From contig OX155967.1 in NCBI GenBank assembly GCA_944548615.1, forward strand, positions 23,455,997 through 23,519,996: a stretch of 64,000 bases of DNA, read 5' to 3'. Made by a program: the position numbers and the translations under genes. Positions 1 to 11,699 of this stretch are shown here, one piece after another. This stretch comes from Micropterix aruncella (Eukaryota; Arthropoda; Insecta; Lepidoptera; Micropterigidae). Each line of letters starts with the position of its first letter. The first letter of the stretch is position 1. The notes beneath the pieces are model-generated. The model was given only the letters and a program-made list of their open reading frames with translations, did no database searches and was not told the DNA's origin.

Positions 1-629
1 TGTCTCAGACCAATGGTTTTAAAGTTAAAATAGTTGTATTTTTATTAAAAACTCATTTTATGGTAGAAGATAAAAAGTATTTATATAATTATTAGACTAT
101 ACTTCAAAAACCAGCAGTATGGTAATTCAGATTAGCTGCGTGGTACACTAAGCTTCGCGATAGTCGGGCCCACTGACCCGGCTCTTAGAGTGTGGCGTCG
201 CAGGGCTGCCCTGCGACGCCATCGTGAGCAGCTGTCGGAGTCCTGCGGCAGGTTTCTCACGCTTCCTAAATAGTTTTTACTGCATGCTGTCGATAGTGGT
301 TATATTTTTTAAAGACTGATTCAGGTCAACCCTTTTTCCATAATTATTGACACTAACAGAATTTTCTCGTGTATTTAAATATAAAGTTAAATGTTGCCAG
401 TCTTTAATTCCCTCACAAACTTTGTTATTTTGTTTTGATTCTTAAAAGCTTACAACATAAGCAAAACTCAGCGTTATTGGAAACTGAATAGAGTAGCCAT
501 TCTCTGTGATACTTTTCACCGTTTCCTAAATGCCTAATATACCAGTAAACTGTAAACCTTAACCAATGAAAAAAAATAAGTTAATAGTAAAAGCACATTT
601 TTAAAAACAAGCTTTTATTAAAATGCTCC
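1..629. other. Intergenic, no gene seen
   Basis: AT-rich sequence with no supportable reading frame. The only clear structure is the perfect hairpin at 194-220, in a locally GC-rich stretch at about 140-270 that contrasts with its flanks. This suggests a short inserted repeat, but I could not define its ends. Confidence 0.5.
194..220. repeat. Perfect 12-bp-stem hairpin
   Basis: GGCGTCGCAGGG at 194-205 and its exact complement at 209-220 are separated by a 3-nt loop. It lies in a GC-rich island. No T-run or gene end follows, so there is no reason to call it a terminator. It may be part of a dispersed repeat. Confidence 0.8.
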
Positions 630-910
630 ATCCCGAGCCAACCCTGGGTGCAAAAGCCGTATCATAGTAGAACATAGAACGGGCTATCATAATTGAATGC
701 TTATACAAAATTTCGTGTCTGTGCTGTTGACCGTTGAGGAGTCCCCTCGTAGGGAGCGAACCCTGGGCTCAGCAGTCATACCATGATGGAACTTATAACG
801 GGCTATCATAATTAAATGGGTATACAAAATTGCATGTCTGTGCTGTTGACCGTTAAGGAGTCCCCTCGCTGAGAGCCAATCCTGTGTAGAGAATCCGGTC
901 ATTCTCACCA
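630..910. repeat. Tandem repeat, about 119-bp period, about 2.3 copies
   Basis: The landmark CGGGCTATCATAATT occurs at 680 and again at 799. Each copy continues through a shared GTCTGTGCTGTTGACCGTT segment and an AGGAGTCCCCTCG segment. A GAGC-CAACCCTG-like block before, between and after the two landmarks marks a partial third unit. The copies differ at many positions, so this is an old duplication. The short reading frame across it has no recognisable product. Confidence 0.75.
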
Positions 911-1498
911 TAAAAATGCATTGTCATCAGAACTGAACCAACACGTAAAATTTCAAAATCATAGGATAAGAGGAAGTGGTTTTAATTCTGCTTGCAATAT
1001 TTGACCTATACAAACATACTGATAAACATTGCAAGGTAAATAAAAGCTTGTAAGAAGTAAAACCAAGGTAAAAAAAAAAAAAACGTAAAAGCACTTTATT
1101 ACATTGGCGAATTCCATCTCCTTATTATTATGATTAATATTATTACTATTATGATTAATTATGTTTTCTTTCAATAGTTCACAGCAACCTCTCCAACTGA
1201 CTGGGTACAAGTTCATTATTGTTCAATTGCCATTATTCATCACGGTAAGTGTTTTATATAAGTGTTTTATATTACTGAACAATTCATTAATTATTTTAAT
1301 GTATATGTAAAAAAACCTTGACTTAAATTGTTACGACCATTATACAACAAAGAAGGTGGGTGGTGCTCAGGAGTACAAGGCAGTGTGCATGGCATTATTT
1401 CATAAATAACTATTGACAGATCAAGCCATGAATGTTGAGGAGAATGCATTATTTCTAATAAAAATTCTTATACCCTTAGCATTTCAAAACATACAAAT
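911..1498. other. Intergenic, no gene seen
   Basis: AT-rich sequence with an A-run near 1070-1083 and a short ATTATT-rich stretch at 1120-1160. I recognise no coding or RNA feature. Confidence 0.5.
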
Positions 1499-1502
1499 TT
1501 AA

Positions 1503-2114
1503 CCTGTTAACCGAGCATGACGTCAAACGTAAACGTAAAAATCAAGTATATGTTGTACCCTTGATCGAAATATATGTTGTACCCTTGAATATGCGAGTCA
1601 TCATATTGACATGAATTGCGTGCGTATTATTTCCAGAGAATTTGTGGACTATAGACGCTCATAGAACCGCACACTGAAAAAAAAATCGGGCTGGATTTAA
1701 ATTCTGTGGATTGTTGAGGAAAAAATCGTTTAATTAATTTTAAGCATTGATAAAAAAATATATAATAATAAATTATGTCACGCGGGCGTGACGTAATAAC
1801 AGGTCTATACTAAAAAGTCCGCGCCCGTTGTATGTTGCGTAATTAATACATTGTTTGCGGGAAACGAGTAAACTTGTCATACCCCTTTTTATAGTAAAAT
1901 GCGGGAGACGAGTTTACTCGTTCTATTGCGGAAAGCGGTAAGGCGCGGGAAAATTGTAAAAACAAGGGGCTCTAAACGGTTGAGGGTTGTGCGTTATCTA
2001 TTGTCGGCGGTACCCGATCTATCAAAATTTTTTTAAATACCCGCGTTACGCCGCGATTTGGCGGGCAAATGCCCGACTACATAATGTTAAAAAGGCACTT
2101 CCCTGGTTAACAGG
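1503..2114. mobile_element. piggyBac-type MITE with TTAA target sites
   Basis: The 612-bp block begins CCTGTTAACC and ends with its inverted copy GGTTAACAGG at 2105-2114. It is flanked on both sides by TTAA (1499-1502 and 2115-2118). TTAA duplications with short inverted termini starting CC are the signature of the piggyBac superfamily. There is no transposase frame, so it is a non-autonomous derivative. Superfamily is inferred from TSD and termini only. Confidence 0.75.
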
Positions 2115-2118
2115 TTAA

Positions 2119-2351
2119 TAGTATTTGCATGAACTCTCATTGTGACTATTAATCGATAGTTATATCTTCTAAATGTAACGCTGGAGGATCTTGCGATCAT
2201 GATGTAAAAAAATAAATTGTACGCCTAAAATGCGGCACTGAATAATTGTAAAACTCCATGTTACTACACCACAATCACAATAAAATAAATTGAAAAATTT
2301 AAATAAATTGGTTGAATATGAAATCGAATATATTGCGGTTGTTTGACATTA
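2119..2351. other. AT-rich spacer
   Basis: No coding or structural feature recognised between the MITE and the inverted repeat. Confidence 0.5.
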
Positions 2352-2745
<394 letters not shown>

Positions 2746-2829
2746 CTTTATCCACAAGGCTATTCACAAGGCATATGCCTTTTCTATGAACCCGCCTTGT
2801 TGCCTATTGGTACCATCTTATAGGTGGGC

Positions 2830-2955
2830 ATTTGTAGCATCACGCAGCCAAACACTCAGGCGGTCACCCATCCTAGTATTGACCGCGCCCGCCGTTGCTT
2901 AAATTCGAAAAAACGAAGAGAACCGGTGACAACGGGGTTAGAGACGCTACATTGG
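2830..2955 (-). pseudogene. 5S rRNA-like sequence (pseudogene or SINE head)
   Basis: On the minus strand this stretch resembles the central and 3' part of animal 5S rRNA. The blocks corresponding to the GGTTCTC region, the GTTAAGCA-type region, GGGCGCGGTCAATACTAGG and GGGTGACCGC follow in the normal order. It differs from a canonical gene at many positions and is not arranged in an array, so it is not a functional 5S gene. It could be a 5S pseudogene or the promoter-bearing head of a 5S-derived SINE. Boundaries are approximate. The comparison is with the conserved 5S sequence as I know it. Confidence 0.6.
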
Positions 2956-4225
2956 ACGCTACGGACGGAAATTGGTCGAATGGTCCATATCGCCCAAGAC
3001 CCAGATACCATATTAATGAAATTATATGAGCACAACTTCCAATAATGCGTATGCCTGTTAAACAGGCACAATAATTATATGTATTAAAATATAGGAATGG
3101 TATATGTGTGCCCTACGGGCTCTTGATTGTATCTGCCCTCGAAGTAACCAAATATTATTTTCAATACATTACATTCTCTTATATCTTCTGGTGCATCTTC
3201 TCTGCGCACTTTTGTAACATAAATGCCACATAGCGCTCGGCATAATATAATAGTTGCCTATAGAGTACTATTGGCATATAGCCCAGTCAAGTTGGAACAA
3301 ATTTCGAAGTTTAATGACAGGCATTTACCGCAGTGGAAGAAGAAATAGAGCTGATAATTGAGTAAATACGGATATAATACCGATAATACGAAAATCGCCT
3401 ATTGGCATGCGTGGCCACCCAGAGTTTATTAGAGAGAGTTTATTAAGTTCGCAGTAGTATGACAGGCGGTTGATATCCTCCTGTATATCCTCAAGTGCAG
3501 TTAGGCCATTATGACCCACGAGTTAGGGTTGGCCCAACTCACAGACCAGCACCCATCCAGTAGCCTCCAAGGAGAAGTGCGAGCGCGGGTAGGACTCTGC
3601 GCCTGCGGGCCAGTTCCCCTGGAAATCGTCCTTCGGGGGCTCCTAGATGGTTTGCGCACCGTGCGTTGTCAGCCAATCGAATGTGAATTCCGACAGATAA
3701 CCGGAAGAGTCTGGAAACGGCTCTGTATCCTATAGAGTGGGGTGGTTGTTAACCTTACGGCAATTGCTCTTAAAACGACCGATCAGTTGCTCGATACCGG
3801 GTGAACAGCCGGGCAATGGATATAGATCGGTAGACACAGAATCACCGCTATATAAGGAAGAGGGCTGCGTAAACGACCTCAAACCCGTAACCAGTCAGGA
3901 GGCCGGTGATATCTGGCCGTAACTGGAAGTATGGGTGCGAGTGTCGGCCCGCTGGGTGCACACCCGGCTTATCGCGGTTAGGCGTTGGCCTCTTACGGGC
4001 GAGTGGCGTAACTAGACAGTGGACGATTTTGTCTCGAGTCTTCTACGCTAACATCTCGGAAGACAGAACGATCAAATATCGTTAAAACTGCCTTGAGGTG
4101 ACAGGTTTGTGCGTTGTAGTTGACACCTCTGAGTGCATCCGGAATCAGGACGCTAACGGGCCCTGTGCAGCTGATGTGACATGTATTTGCAAGAATGTCT
4201 AATAAGCAGAAAACAACAAAAACTA
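2956..4225. other. Intergenic, no gene seen; one dispersed repeat
   Basis: No recognisable gene. The GC-rich part at about 3527-3695 resembles a second stretch near 9074-9256 and is listed separately. Short frames here have no family signature. Confidence 0.45.
3527..3695. repeat. Dispersed GC-rich repeat, copy 1
   Basis: It shares ordered short blocks with 9074-9256: CAACTCAC near the start, GGGTA-GACTCT in the middle, then GTTTGCGCACCG and GCCAATCGA near the end. Between the blocks the copies have diverged. The family is not recognised. Confidence 0.4.
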
Positions 4226-4273
4226 CTTCATTTGGCTTCAACAAGTAGTACGAGATGTTGAAGCCAAATGAAG
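4226..4273. repeat. Perfect 18-bp-stem hairpin
   Basis: CTTCATTTGGCTTCAACA at 4226-4243 is exactly complementary to 4256-4273, around a 12-nt loop. It lies just upstream of the hAT relic. It could be a foldback created by local template switching. Confidence 0.85.
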
Positions 4274-4321
4274 CAAGTAATGCGGCTTTAAGTGAATACC
4301 TTGTTGAATATGCCGATTTGA

Positions 4322-4630
4322 TTGCTCAAGCCACCATTTCACCACACCACAGCGGTATGTGAGGCAATCAAAATTGGTTTAACTATTACATTTAGCACGC
4401 TACAACGTGCCAAGACGTGGAATCGGTCAACGATGGGAGACGCAAGGCTAACCGGCCTGTGCATGCTCAGTGTTCATAGGAAAAGAGTAGAGGACACAAA
4501 TGTATTGACAACAAATTTAAACCTAATCCAAATTTAAAAAAAAAAAAACAATTTAAAAAATCTTAATCTACTATATATATTTTCTTTCCTGACAGAGGGG
4601 TGCAAGTGCACCCCCTTGCACCCTGCTGCC
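4322..4630 (+). pseudogene. hAT transposase C-terminal relic and terminus
   Basis: The frame at 4322-4537 carries the hAT dimerisation signature, visible as TFSTLQRAKTWNRSTMGDAR followed by LTGLCMLSVHRKRV. In the family this is the C-terminal region with an ERSFS(A/T)L(K/R)RxKT(W/Y)LR motif, here missing the usual ER pair. Nothing upstream can be read as the catalytic core. Downstream, 4590-4630 has the C-run and GGCGCCC pattern seen at other hAT ends in this window, so the relic probably extends to the element terminus. Old and inactive. Confidence 0.6.
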
Positions 4631-4812
4631 GGCGCCCATATTTAAAATTTTACCTTATTTTAATCTTAAAATTTTGTTTGGAAGTAATTCATATTCATAA
4701 TCATTTTTATCGGTGTTTTTCTTAGAAAAAAGCCCTGCCTAGTAAGGAGCGACACAAACTAAATTTATAATCTAACATTTTTGTATATTTTGTGATCATA
4801 TTAAATTAATTA

Positions 4813-5391
4813 CCGTCAACTACGGCATCTTTACCATAATTTTAAAGAAAAAATTTATAAATCGAAAACCAAACCACTTATGCCTATGATTTTTAATCGA
4901 TAGATGTAGTACTTGTCTGTAGTTTTATATAAATTCATTGCGACTTTTAATTGCAAAATAACTGAAGTAGCACCAAAAACATGGTTCAGGTAAAGGGACA
5001 ACAAAATAGCAACTTTACCTATACGGTATTTCTTCGTACAATGAAGCCTCTAAATCTGAAAACGGTAAAGATTCTATTCCTCTATTAGTTCTTCAATTGT
5101 ATACGTGGGTTATGTAAACAAAAGTGCTATACACTGGGCAACAATGGCTGGTAGGTAAAGATGACACGGATTTCAATGAAATTTTCATACTAACTTAATT
5201 TTTCACCCAGGGCTGCTACCAACAGTTTCAAAAAAATATTCTTTAATAAAATTTAACCACTGGCTCATCACAAAACTACCAACGGGTCTATGAAATACCT
5301 AGTAATTGTAACTTATAATAAAATTGATTTTGATTCATACACTTCGGTTGTAGAAGTTAACAAGGAAAGGTAAAGATGCCGTGGTTGACGG
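4813..5391. mobile_element. TA-flanked MITE with 23-bp inverted termini
   Basis: Termini 4813-4835 and 5369-5391 are inverted copies with one mismatch, beginning CCGTCAACTACGG and containing GGTAAAGAT on the inner side. Both ends are flanked by TA (4811-4812 and 5392-5393), the target of Tc1/mariner/pogo transposases. Extra GGTAAAGAT motifs occur inside, near 5066 and 5154. There is no coding sequence. The CCGTC start resembles the pogo element at 57942, so a pogo-type transposase is a plausible driver (inference). Confidence 0.75.
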
Positions 5392-5393
5392 TA

Positions 5394-5679
5394 CCTTATT
5401 ATAATGTGCCTTTTAAAATTTAGTTGCATAAGTACACAACATTTAATGAATTTTCAATGTTTTACAGATTCTTAGTACATCTTGGTCGTACTTCTCTCTT
5501 CTGAGGACCACAATGACGGATAACTAAAAAACAGAGAAAACAAATTGTTTTTGTGCATCGATTATGTCTTGAAATATAAATGTGCATTTGGCAAATAACG
5601 TTAATAATCTCACTAACGGGAAACGTCAATGCCCATCATCGCGATAAATATTGCGTTAATTATTAATGCGTTAAATTGA
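5394..5679. other. Spacer
   Basis: No gene recognised. The end of this stretch carries a CACTAACGGGAAACGTCAATG block similar to the terminal regions of the next repeat. Confidence 0.4.
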
Positions 5680-6253
5680 GGGGCCACACTTCAACGTTTA
5701 ATGTCGATGCCCATTCTCGGCAATAAAATTGGTACCCGTCGGACGTCGGAGGCATTTTGCGTCGCTTGACAGATCCGAGCGTTACCGTTTCGGCCGACCC
5801 CCATATATATCAAATAAGTATATAATATACAAGACTACCAAGATTAATTACTAGATAACAAGAGAGAATTCATGAAAAAACGATATTGTCAGTATTTATT
5901 TACAAAATCAAACAAAAAATTTTGGCGTTTTTTGCGCGCAAAGGCTGGATTTCGAGCGCTTAATGTTTCCTGAATTTCAAATAAGATGGACGTTGACGCT
6001 GCTACACTGTATTTCATGAGTGTATATTTTTATTGTATGATAACATATTTTATCATTACCGAATGTGTAGTTTGGCCGCTTCAACGCATTAACTCTCGCG
6101 TTAAATCTTTTTGATGTACCACCACCCGAGCTATCGACTAATGTCAAAGGACAATGTTAATGCCGTTGTAAAATTATTGCAATAAGTCGTGGCCACCAAC
6201 GTTAAACGCCCATCTTTGCGATAATTAATGGCATTTTCCGTTAGTGTGGCCCC
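5680..6253. mobile_element. Non-autonomous element with GGGGCCACACT ends
   Basis: Left end GGGGCCACACT at 5680-5690 and its inverted copy ending at 6253 frame 574 bp without a coding frame. Subterminal blocks of the type AATGCCCATC followed by a GCGATAA-like string recur on both sides, including just outside the left end. GGGGCC-type termini are common in PIF/Harbinger derivatives, but I could not find a clean 3-bp TSD, so the class is uncertain. Confidence 0.5.
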
Positions 6254-7076
6254 AGGGTCAGAGTGATAATATAAGCACAAGCACATAATGTAATACGAAA
6301 TATGAGCACTTTGATATTATAGGAACGTTATATGCACAACTATATTATAAGACTATCAGCTTCTTACCTTTGCTCTCCCACAACCAACTTCCTTTCCAAG
6401 AACTGACCGAATTGGAATTAACCGTTTTTTATAGATACCTAGGTGAGAATATCCCCATGCGGCCGTGGATTTCCTTTCATGACAGTGCCCTTCGTGGATC
6501 ACTCGATGATCTACCTACCTCGAAGATTGCTTAAACTGATTCTGCGTACTTTCAGTACATGCCACATAAATGAGCTTACCGGCTCACTTTACTGAATTCA
6601 TACCTCCCTTCGTGAACCAAGCTATTGATGCACTGACGCGATTATTGACAGGATACTCTAAACATGCACTTTTCTAAGTTGCCAGTCTTTGTAAGCAGTC
6701 ATGCCAAATAAACAACGATTACAAAAGTAGGGAAGTAGTTGCCCATACGCCAAAGGAAAATGTTCACCTACTTTCGTTTCCTTTTCCCGTTCTTTTATCG
6801 TCTTCCCCGTCTCAACGTATAGACCTTGTCGAGGATTGACTTAACCCGCAGATCAAGCGGCAACGCGGAGATCGCAGCAGATCGCAAACTGCGCCATCTG
6901 CCTAGCCAATTATGTATCGCGTAATATATAAAATTAAAATATGTAATAATTTACAATTTACTGCCCTCTATGGAGCGTGCGCAGAAGCGCGCCATGAATT
7001 TGTTTGAAATAGTATTCTTGAGAAAGAATAGATGGCGTTAAAACAGAGGTCAAAAATTGTAATTCGCAAACAAATA
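6254..7076. other. Intergenic, no gene seen
   Basis: No supportable coding, RNA or repeat feature. The segment ends at the TA target of the Tc1 element. Confidence 0.45.
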
Positions 7077-8679
7077 CAGTAGCGAGCACTGAAATCTTTC
7101 CACCTATTAGAAAGGGCTAGTGCAGGTATAAATTAGTTCTAATAACTAATTACCCCCACCTATTTTTTTTCTACCTGAATTTTCTTACTCAAATAATGAG
7201 ATCAGTTTGATTGTGACTTTCAACGCGTTGACATCAAGTATTAATATTTTTGTGAATTATGGCAAAATTTAAGCAAATAAGCGTTTTACAAAAAAATACA
7301 ATTTTAACTTTGGCGATGCAAAAAGTGAGTTCCAGAGCTATAGCAGTTCAGGTTGGATGCAGTCACACTGCAGTGTTAGATTGTATAAAAAAAATAAAGA
7401 TTTTGCAAGTCTAGAGCAAAAAAAGGTACTGGGCATAAAAAAAGACAATACATGCTGAGGATCGACTGCTGAAGCGAATCTGTTTGCAGAATCGATTCAA
7501 AAGTGCAGTGGATACAAGGACAGAGTTCATAAAGGCTGGTGGTTCTGAAGTGGGTGTTCACACCGTACGCGGAAGACTCCGGGGGACCGGCTTTTTTGCC
7601 AGGAGGCCTGCAAAAAAACCACTACTGAGTAAAAAAATGCACATTGCCCGCTTAGAATGGGCTAAAAAATATAAAACTTGGACTGAAATCGATTGGCTAC
7701 GAGTTATTTTCTTTGATGAGAGTAAATTTAATTTATTTGGTTCGGATGGAATTCAGTACGTGAGACGAAGATCTGGAGAACGTTTAAGCGATGAGTGTCT
7801 TAGACCAACAGTGAAGCATCGTGCTGGACAAATGGTCTGGGGATGTTTCTCCTTTTATGGAGTGGGGCAATAAGCATCCATAAGAGAAACTGTGAATGCA
7901 GAAGTTTACAAAAAAAAAATTGGAAGAGTATTTATTCCCGTCAATTGAAATGCACTATTCCTATATTTCTGAGTGCATTTTCCAAGATGACTCTGCACCG
8001 TGCCACCGATCAAAAACTGCAAGTATTATTTTTTTCTGGCACTGGGATTATAATGTTGAAAAAAAAATATTTTAAAAATATAGCACTGTTAAAATAATTT
8101 TTAGGTCAAAGAATATATGAAAATTCATGGAATTCCAACACTGGATTAGTCCGGATATAGTCCTGACCTGAACCCTATCGAGAACTTGTGGCATTAAACG
8201 GCAATCGAAATAAATAAACTAGAGCCTTCGTCAAAGGAAAACCTTAAAAACATCATCGAAAAAGTGTGGTTTGATTTTTTTTTCCAAGACTACATACAAA
8301 ATTTTTGGTGAAATCCATGCCAAAACGTATTGAAGCAGTAATAAAAAAAAGGAGGAACAACAAAGTACTGTTTTTTTTGTTTTTGATATTTGTTAGTGTT
8401 AAGTACCCATGTAATTTTATTTCAAATAAATATGTGTTTATTAAAATTATATGAGCATTTTTCATTTTTGTGCGAAAAAATCGAAAACTACAAATTAACT
8501 ATAAAATAATGAAATCAAAATTTTTTGGTCACTAAATAGGCACTTTTTCTTGTATATCATCTTTAAACAGTGTTGCTTTATAATTTGGACTTAAAAACTA
8601 CCAAGAACTCACAATAAAAAAAATATTATTTAAAAAAACTGATATTTTCAGTCTGGAAAGATTTCTGTGCTCGCTACTG
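7077..8679 (+). mobile_element. Tc1-like element, complete ends, decayed gene
   Basis: Inverted termini at 7077-7102 and 8654-8679 match over 26 bp with one mismatch and begin CAGTAGCGAGCAC. TA precedes the left end (7075-7076). The right flank is TT, so that TSD base has mutated. The 1.6-kb length, short termini and CAGT start are typical of Tc1. The transposase inside is broken, so the element could move only with transposase supplied in trans. Confidence 0.9.
7259..8370 (+). pseudogene. Tc1-like transposase, frameshifted
   Basis: A DDE transposase that would cut and paste the surrounding element. The start is MAKFKQISVLQ at 7259, followed by a paired-like helix-turn-helix ending near 7390. 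The longest open piece, 7484-7873, contains the first catalytic block (IFFDESKFNLFGSDG) and the WGCFS motif. The second catalytic Asp block (QDDSAPCHR, near 7985-8012) and the third block (SPDLNPIENLW, near 8160-8195) are visible only in other frames. The C-terminal SMPKRIEAVIK is near 8317. Several frameshifts and stops make it a pseudogene. Confidence 0.9.
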
Positions 8680-9277
8680 TTTATGAAATTAGTTCAAAAT
8701 TAAAAATAACAGATAGCAATAAAATCAATTAAGACCACAATTATTGAGAGTATGAACGAATACATTAGGTTATTTGAATATTGGAAAAACCGCTGAGGTC
8801 GGTTTTATGATCCGGCGACCCATATGGTGTAATGCCTTTTCGGGTGCCCCAAGAACGCTTTCTAATTGAATGTAGTATTTGGTTTGCTTGATAAAGCAGT
8901 CACATAAACCTGAAAAAATAGTGCTGTTCGTGGAAGCAATTACCCCAAAAGAATTAAAAAAATTGCAAACTAGAAAAAGCCAGAAATACTTACCGCTACT
9001 GTAATAATATATCACTTTCGGTGGTAGCTTGGTTTCGTGCAGCTTGGGCCACAAGATCCATTTTGTTCTCGGATCGGCTCAACTCACGATTCAGCTCCTC
9101 AGAAGCCTCCTCAAGTGGAAGGCTACCCCGGGTAAGACTCTTGTGTCTCAGGCCTCAGAGCTGGTGGACCGGTTTCTCCCGGCGGGATTGCATCCCGGCG
9201 CCACTGGACGGTTTGCGCACCGGTTGGCGATGCCAATCGATTGTGCATTTTGACTAATTACTAAATATACCATACCA
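8680..9277. other. Intergenic with one dispersed repeat
   Basis: No gene recognised. It contains copy 2 of the GC-rich repeat at 9074-9256. Confidence 0.45.
9074..9256. repeat. Dispersed GC-rich repeat, copy 2
   Basis: Counterpart of 3527-3695, sharing the same ordered blocks, including GTTTGCGCACCG and GCCAATCGA. Overlapping frames on the plus strand have no family signature. Confidence 0.4.
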
Positions 9278-9475
9278 ATGAGACTCGATGACGAGATGGA
9301 ATGCTGCATTATCGGAATTTCGACTCATGAGATTGGGAATATGACGATTGATCCGCCGACAATCGACGAGACGATGATGCTATTTTATACCAGCGGCGAC
9401 AAACGAGAGGCTGGCTTCGGCTTCATGGTCGATCGACGAGCCGCCGGTAGCGTCATTAATTTAATTAAAGATTCA
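9278..9475 (+). pseudogene. Possible LINE endonuclease relic (RTE/BovB style)
   Basis: The frame reads TIDETMMLFYTSGDKREAG then FGFMVDRRAAGSVI. This recalls the middle of the exonuclease-endonuclease-phosphatase domain of RTE-type LINEs, where a YSG block precedes a GxGF-V-x-(R/K)-R block. The catalytic motifs before and after are absent, and the rest of the frame is low-complexity Ile/Tyr. A weak call, and it could be coincidence. Confidence 0.35.
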
Positions 9476-9997
9476 ATCATACCTAGCCTATCTCCTACTT
9501 CTTACGATTTCACCAACTGCCATCCTAGTGTACTGTATTATATGACTATTATATACCATACTATTATATCATATCATATTATTTATTATAAATATTATTA
9601 TCAAATTATTCATACTTTTATTTTTTGCTTTATATAACCCTTTCTAGAACTTACCTTATTAACAACTTACCTTATTAACAACTTACCTTATTATTACTTT
9701 TCTTACTCTTATATTATTATTAGTCTTATTACTTTTTTCCACTATCAACTTGTTCATGTTATTTCTATATTAATTTGTAATGCAAGCATTGTAAACTACT
9801 CATAGGGTAGTAAATTTGTTTTGTTTAAATATGTTTTAAAAATACTTGTATGTATTTACTATCTGTAAGTTTCTTCTTCTTCTTCATCAGCACGCATTCG
9901 CCCACCAATGGACATACTCCTCTCCAATCACTCTCCATCCGGATCGCTTGTCCGTTTCCCTCATCCAGACAGGTCCAGCTGTCTCCTTGATGTCATA
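9476..9997. other. AT-rich spacer with a short minisatellite
   Basis: Contains about three copies of a 17-bp unit (AACTTACCTTATTAACA) at about 9649-9698 and a stretch at 9885-9960 resembling the CCCACCAATGGACAT type of tail often found near insect LINE/SINE copies. No gene. Confidence 0.5.
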
Positions 9998-10218
9998 AGG
10001 TTGTACTGTTCATCGTGATTGGAGGTATTTAGCCCGATACTTGCCACGTCGGCCACACGTCCTGGCGAGCTCCACACTTTCAGGAAAATATTTCCATTTC
10101 CTAGGCTTGTGGCAACCTGGTCGGGTTACTTAACCGCCGAATTACACTATATTCACTAAATTTATTATTTAATTATTATTTATTGTTGAGAAAATTTCAA
10201 AATATATGTTGACACTTA
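9998..10218. repeat. Repeat R, outer copy, split by PIF1
   Basis: It runs from TAAGGTTGTACTG to the TTA target of the PIF element and resumes at 13108-13130. An inner copy lies at 10919-11170. Shared blocks include GTCGGCCACACGTC and CTTGTGGCAACCTGGTCGGG. Family not recognised. Confidence 0.8.
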
Positions 10219-10918
10219 AGCTGGGCATTGACGGTCAGTTTTTCGCGTCAGTTGAACTGGCGTCCATCCAAAATTTGATCGTGAATGTCGAATCGTCACT
10301 CCAGAGTTTTAACTGACGACGCTCCACCGATATTTTCCGTGGCTACCATAATCCAACTGGCGCGACGCGCCAAACTGACCGTGAATGCACAATCTGCAAT
10401 CCAACGCGTCAGTTCGTTCGCAGCGCCCGAGGTGATCGAGCTTGTTCTTTTGTTTTCATGATGTGATCTTTTGTTTTCATCATGGCGGCGTCGTCATCTG
10501 GCCGTGTTATATAATTATAGATTGCATCGAAAAATATAAAAGTTCTGAATGTTTATGGAAAATAACGGACAATAATTATAAAAATAAACATGATCGACGG
10601 AAAGCTGTAGAAGATTTGCTTTCAATTTTAAAAAAAATTGATAGTACCGCTAATTTGGACAGCGTTACAAAAAAAATTAATTCTATTAGGAGTGCTTTTA
10701 ATAAGGAACACAACAAGGTATGTATAGCTTTGAAGATATTTTTTGTTTCTTTCCATGTTCTTCCTGATTTGTGGTTTTGCTCGTGATTTGGTGTACCTAC
10801 CTAATGTTTTTTTGTAATAAATATGTGGTTATTGGTTAGATGTTGGTTTAGGCTGTATAGTTTAGTTAACCGCTGCCGTGGCTCGGGCTAGTGGGGCTGC
10901 TGGGGACTGGGGACCGTG

Positions 10919-11170
10919 GTAAGGTTGTACTGTTCATCATGATTAGAGGTATTTAGCCCGATACCCGCCACGTCGGCCACACGTCTTGGCGAGCTCCACA
11001 CTTTCAGGAAAATATTTCCATTTCCTAGGCTTGTGGCAACCTGGTCGGGTTACTTAACCGCTGAATTGCACATGTTCACTAAATTAATTATTTAATTATT
11101 ATTTATTGTTGAGAAAATTTTAAAAATATATGTTGACGTTTAGAATTTAAATTTCGAATAGCTTAATATT
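10919..11170. repeat. Repeat R, inner copy inside PIF1
   Basis: About 250 bp, same orientation as the outer copy. Its 3' part reads through the sequence that is interrupted by PIF1 in the outer copy, so it serves as an empty-site control. Confidence 0.85.
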
Positions 11171-11699
11171 CACTACGATTTTATTTTTAATATTCATTAC
11201 ATTTTAATATTTTAACACTCTCTAGATTATTTAACAATCTCTTAAGTTAATTTAGGAAATGTAATTCATATATTTATTAATTTGACATATTTTTAACTGT
11301 TTTAAACTATTTATTTAATTGTAATTCCTTCTTTAATCTATTTTTCATAATGATATTTCAAAATTTTTGATTGAATGTTTTTTTTATAATACTTATGAAT
11401 ATCTAATTTGATCTTTTTTTTTTTTTTTTTATTTTAACTAAACGTATGCACAGGTAAAATATTGTCTGGTACGCCTGCTTAGTACAGTGTTAGGCCTAGT
11501 TATGCGGTGTTGAAGTAGTGACCAAGATGCTGCAGTGTGCTTTATTTTTTGCTACTGGTCCAAACACGATTATTTTTGTAATGCTGCAGGAATGTATGTA
11601 TATCTCGTGCTTTAATTTTAATAATAATATAAAAATACAACGAACAAATAAATTTCTAATTTTATTATCATCATCTGCGTTGCAAAGATTTCTAACAGA
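11171..11699. other. AT-rich intronic sequence of PIF1
   Basis: By comparison with PIF2, the transposase catalytic exon should lie between 10720 and 11500 on the minus strand. No DDE-like frame is present here. Confidence 0.5.

Noticed and set aside
2830..2955. Functional 5S rRNA gene
   Set aside because: Too many differences from the conserved sequence, not in an array, and no T-run terminator at the right place.
7376..7561. Antisense frame in the Tc1 element
   Set aside because: Shadow of the transposase reading frame.
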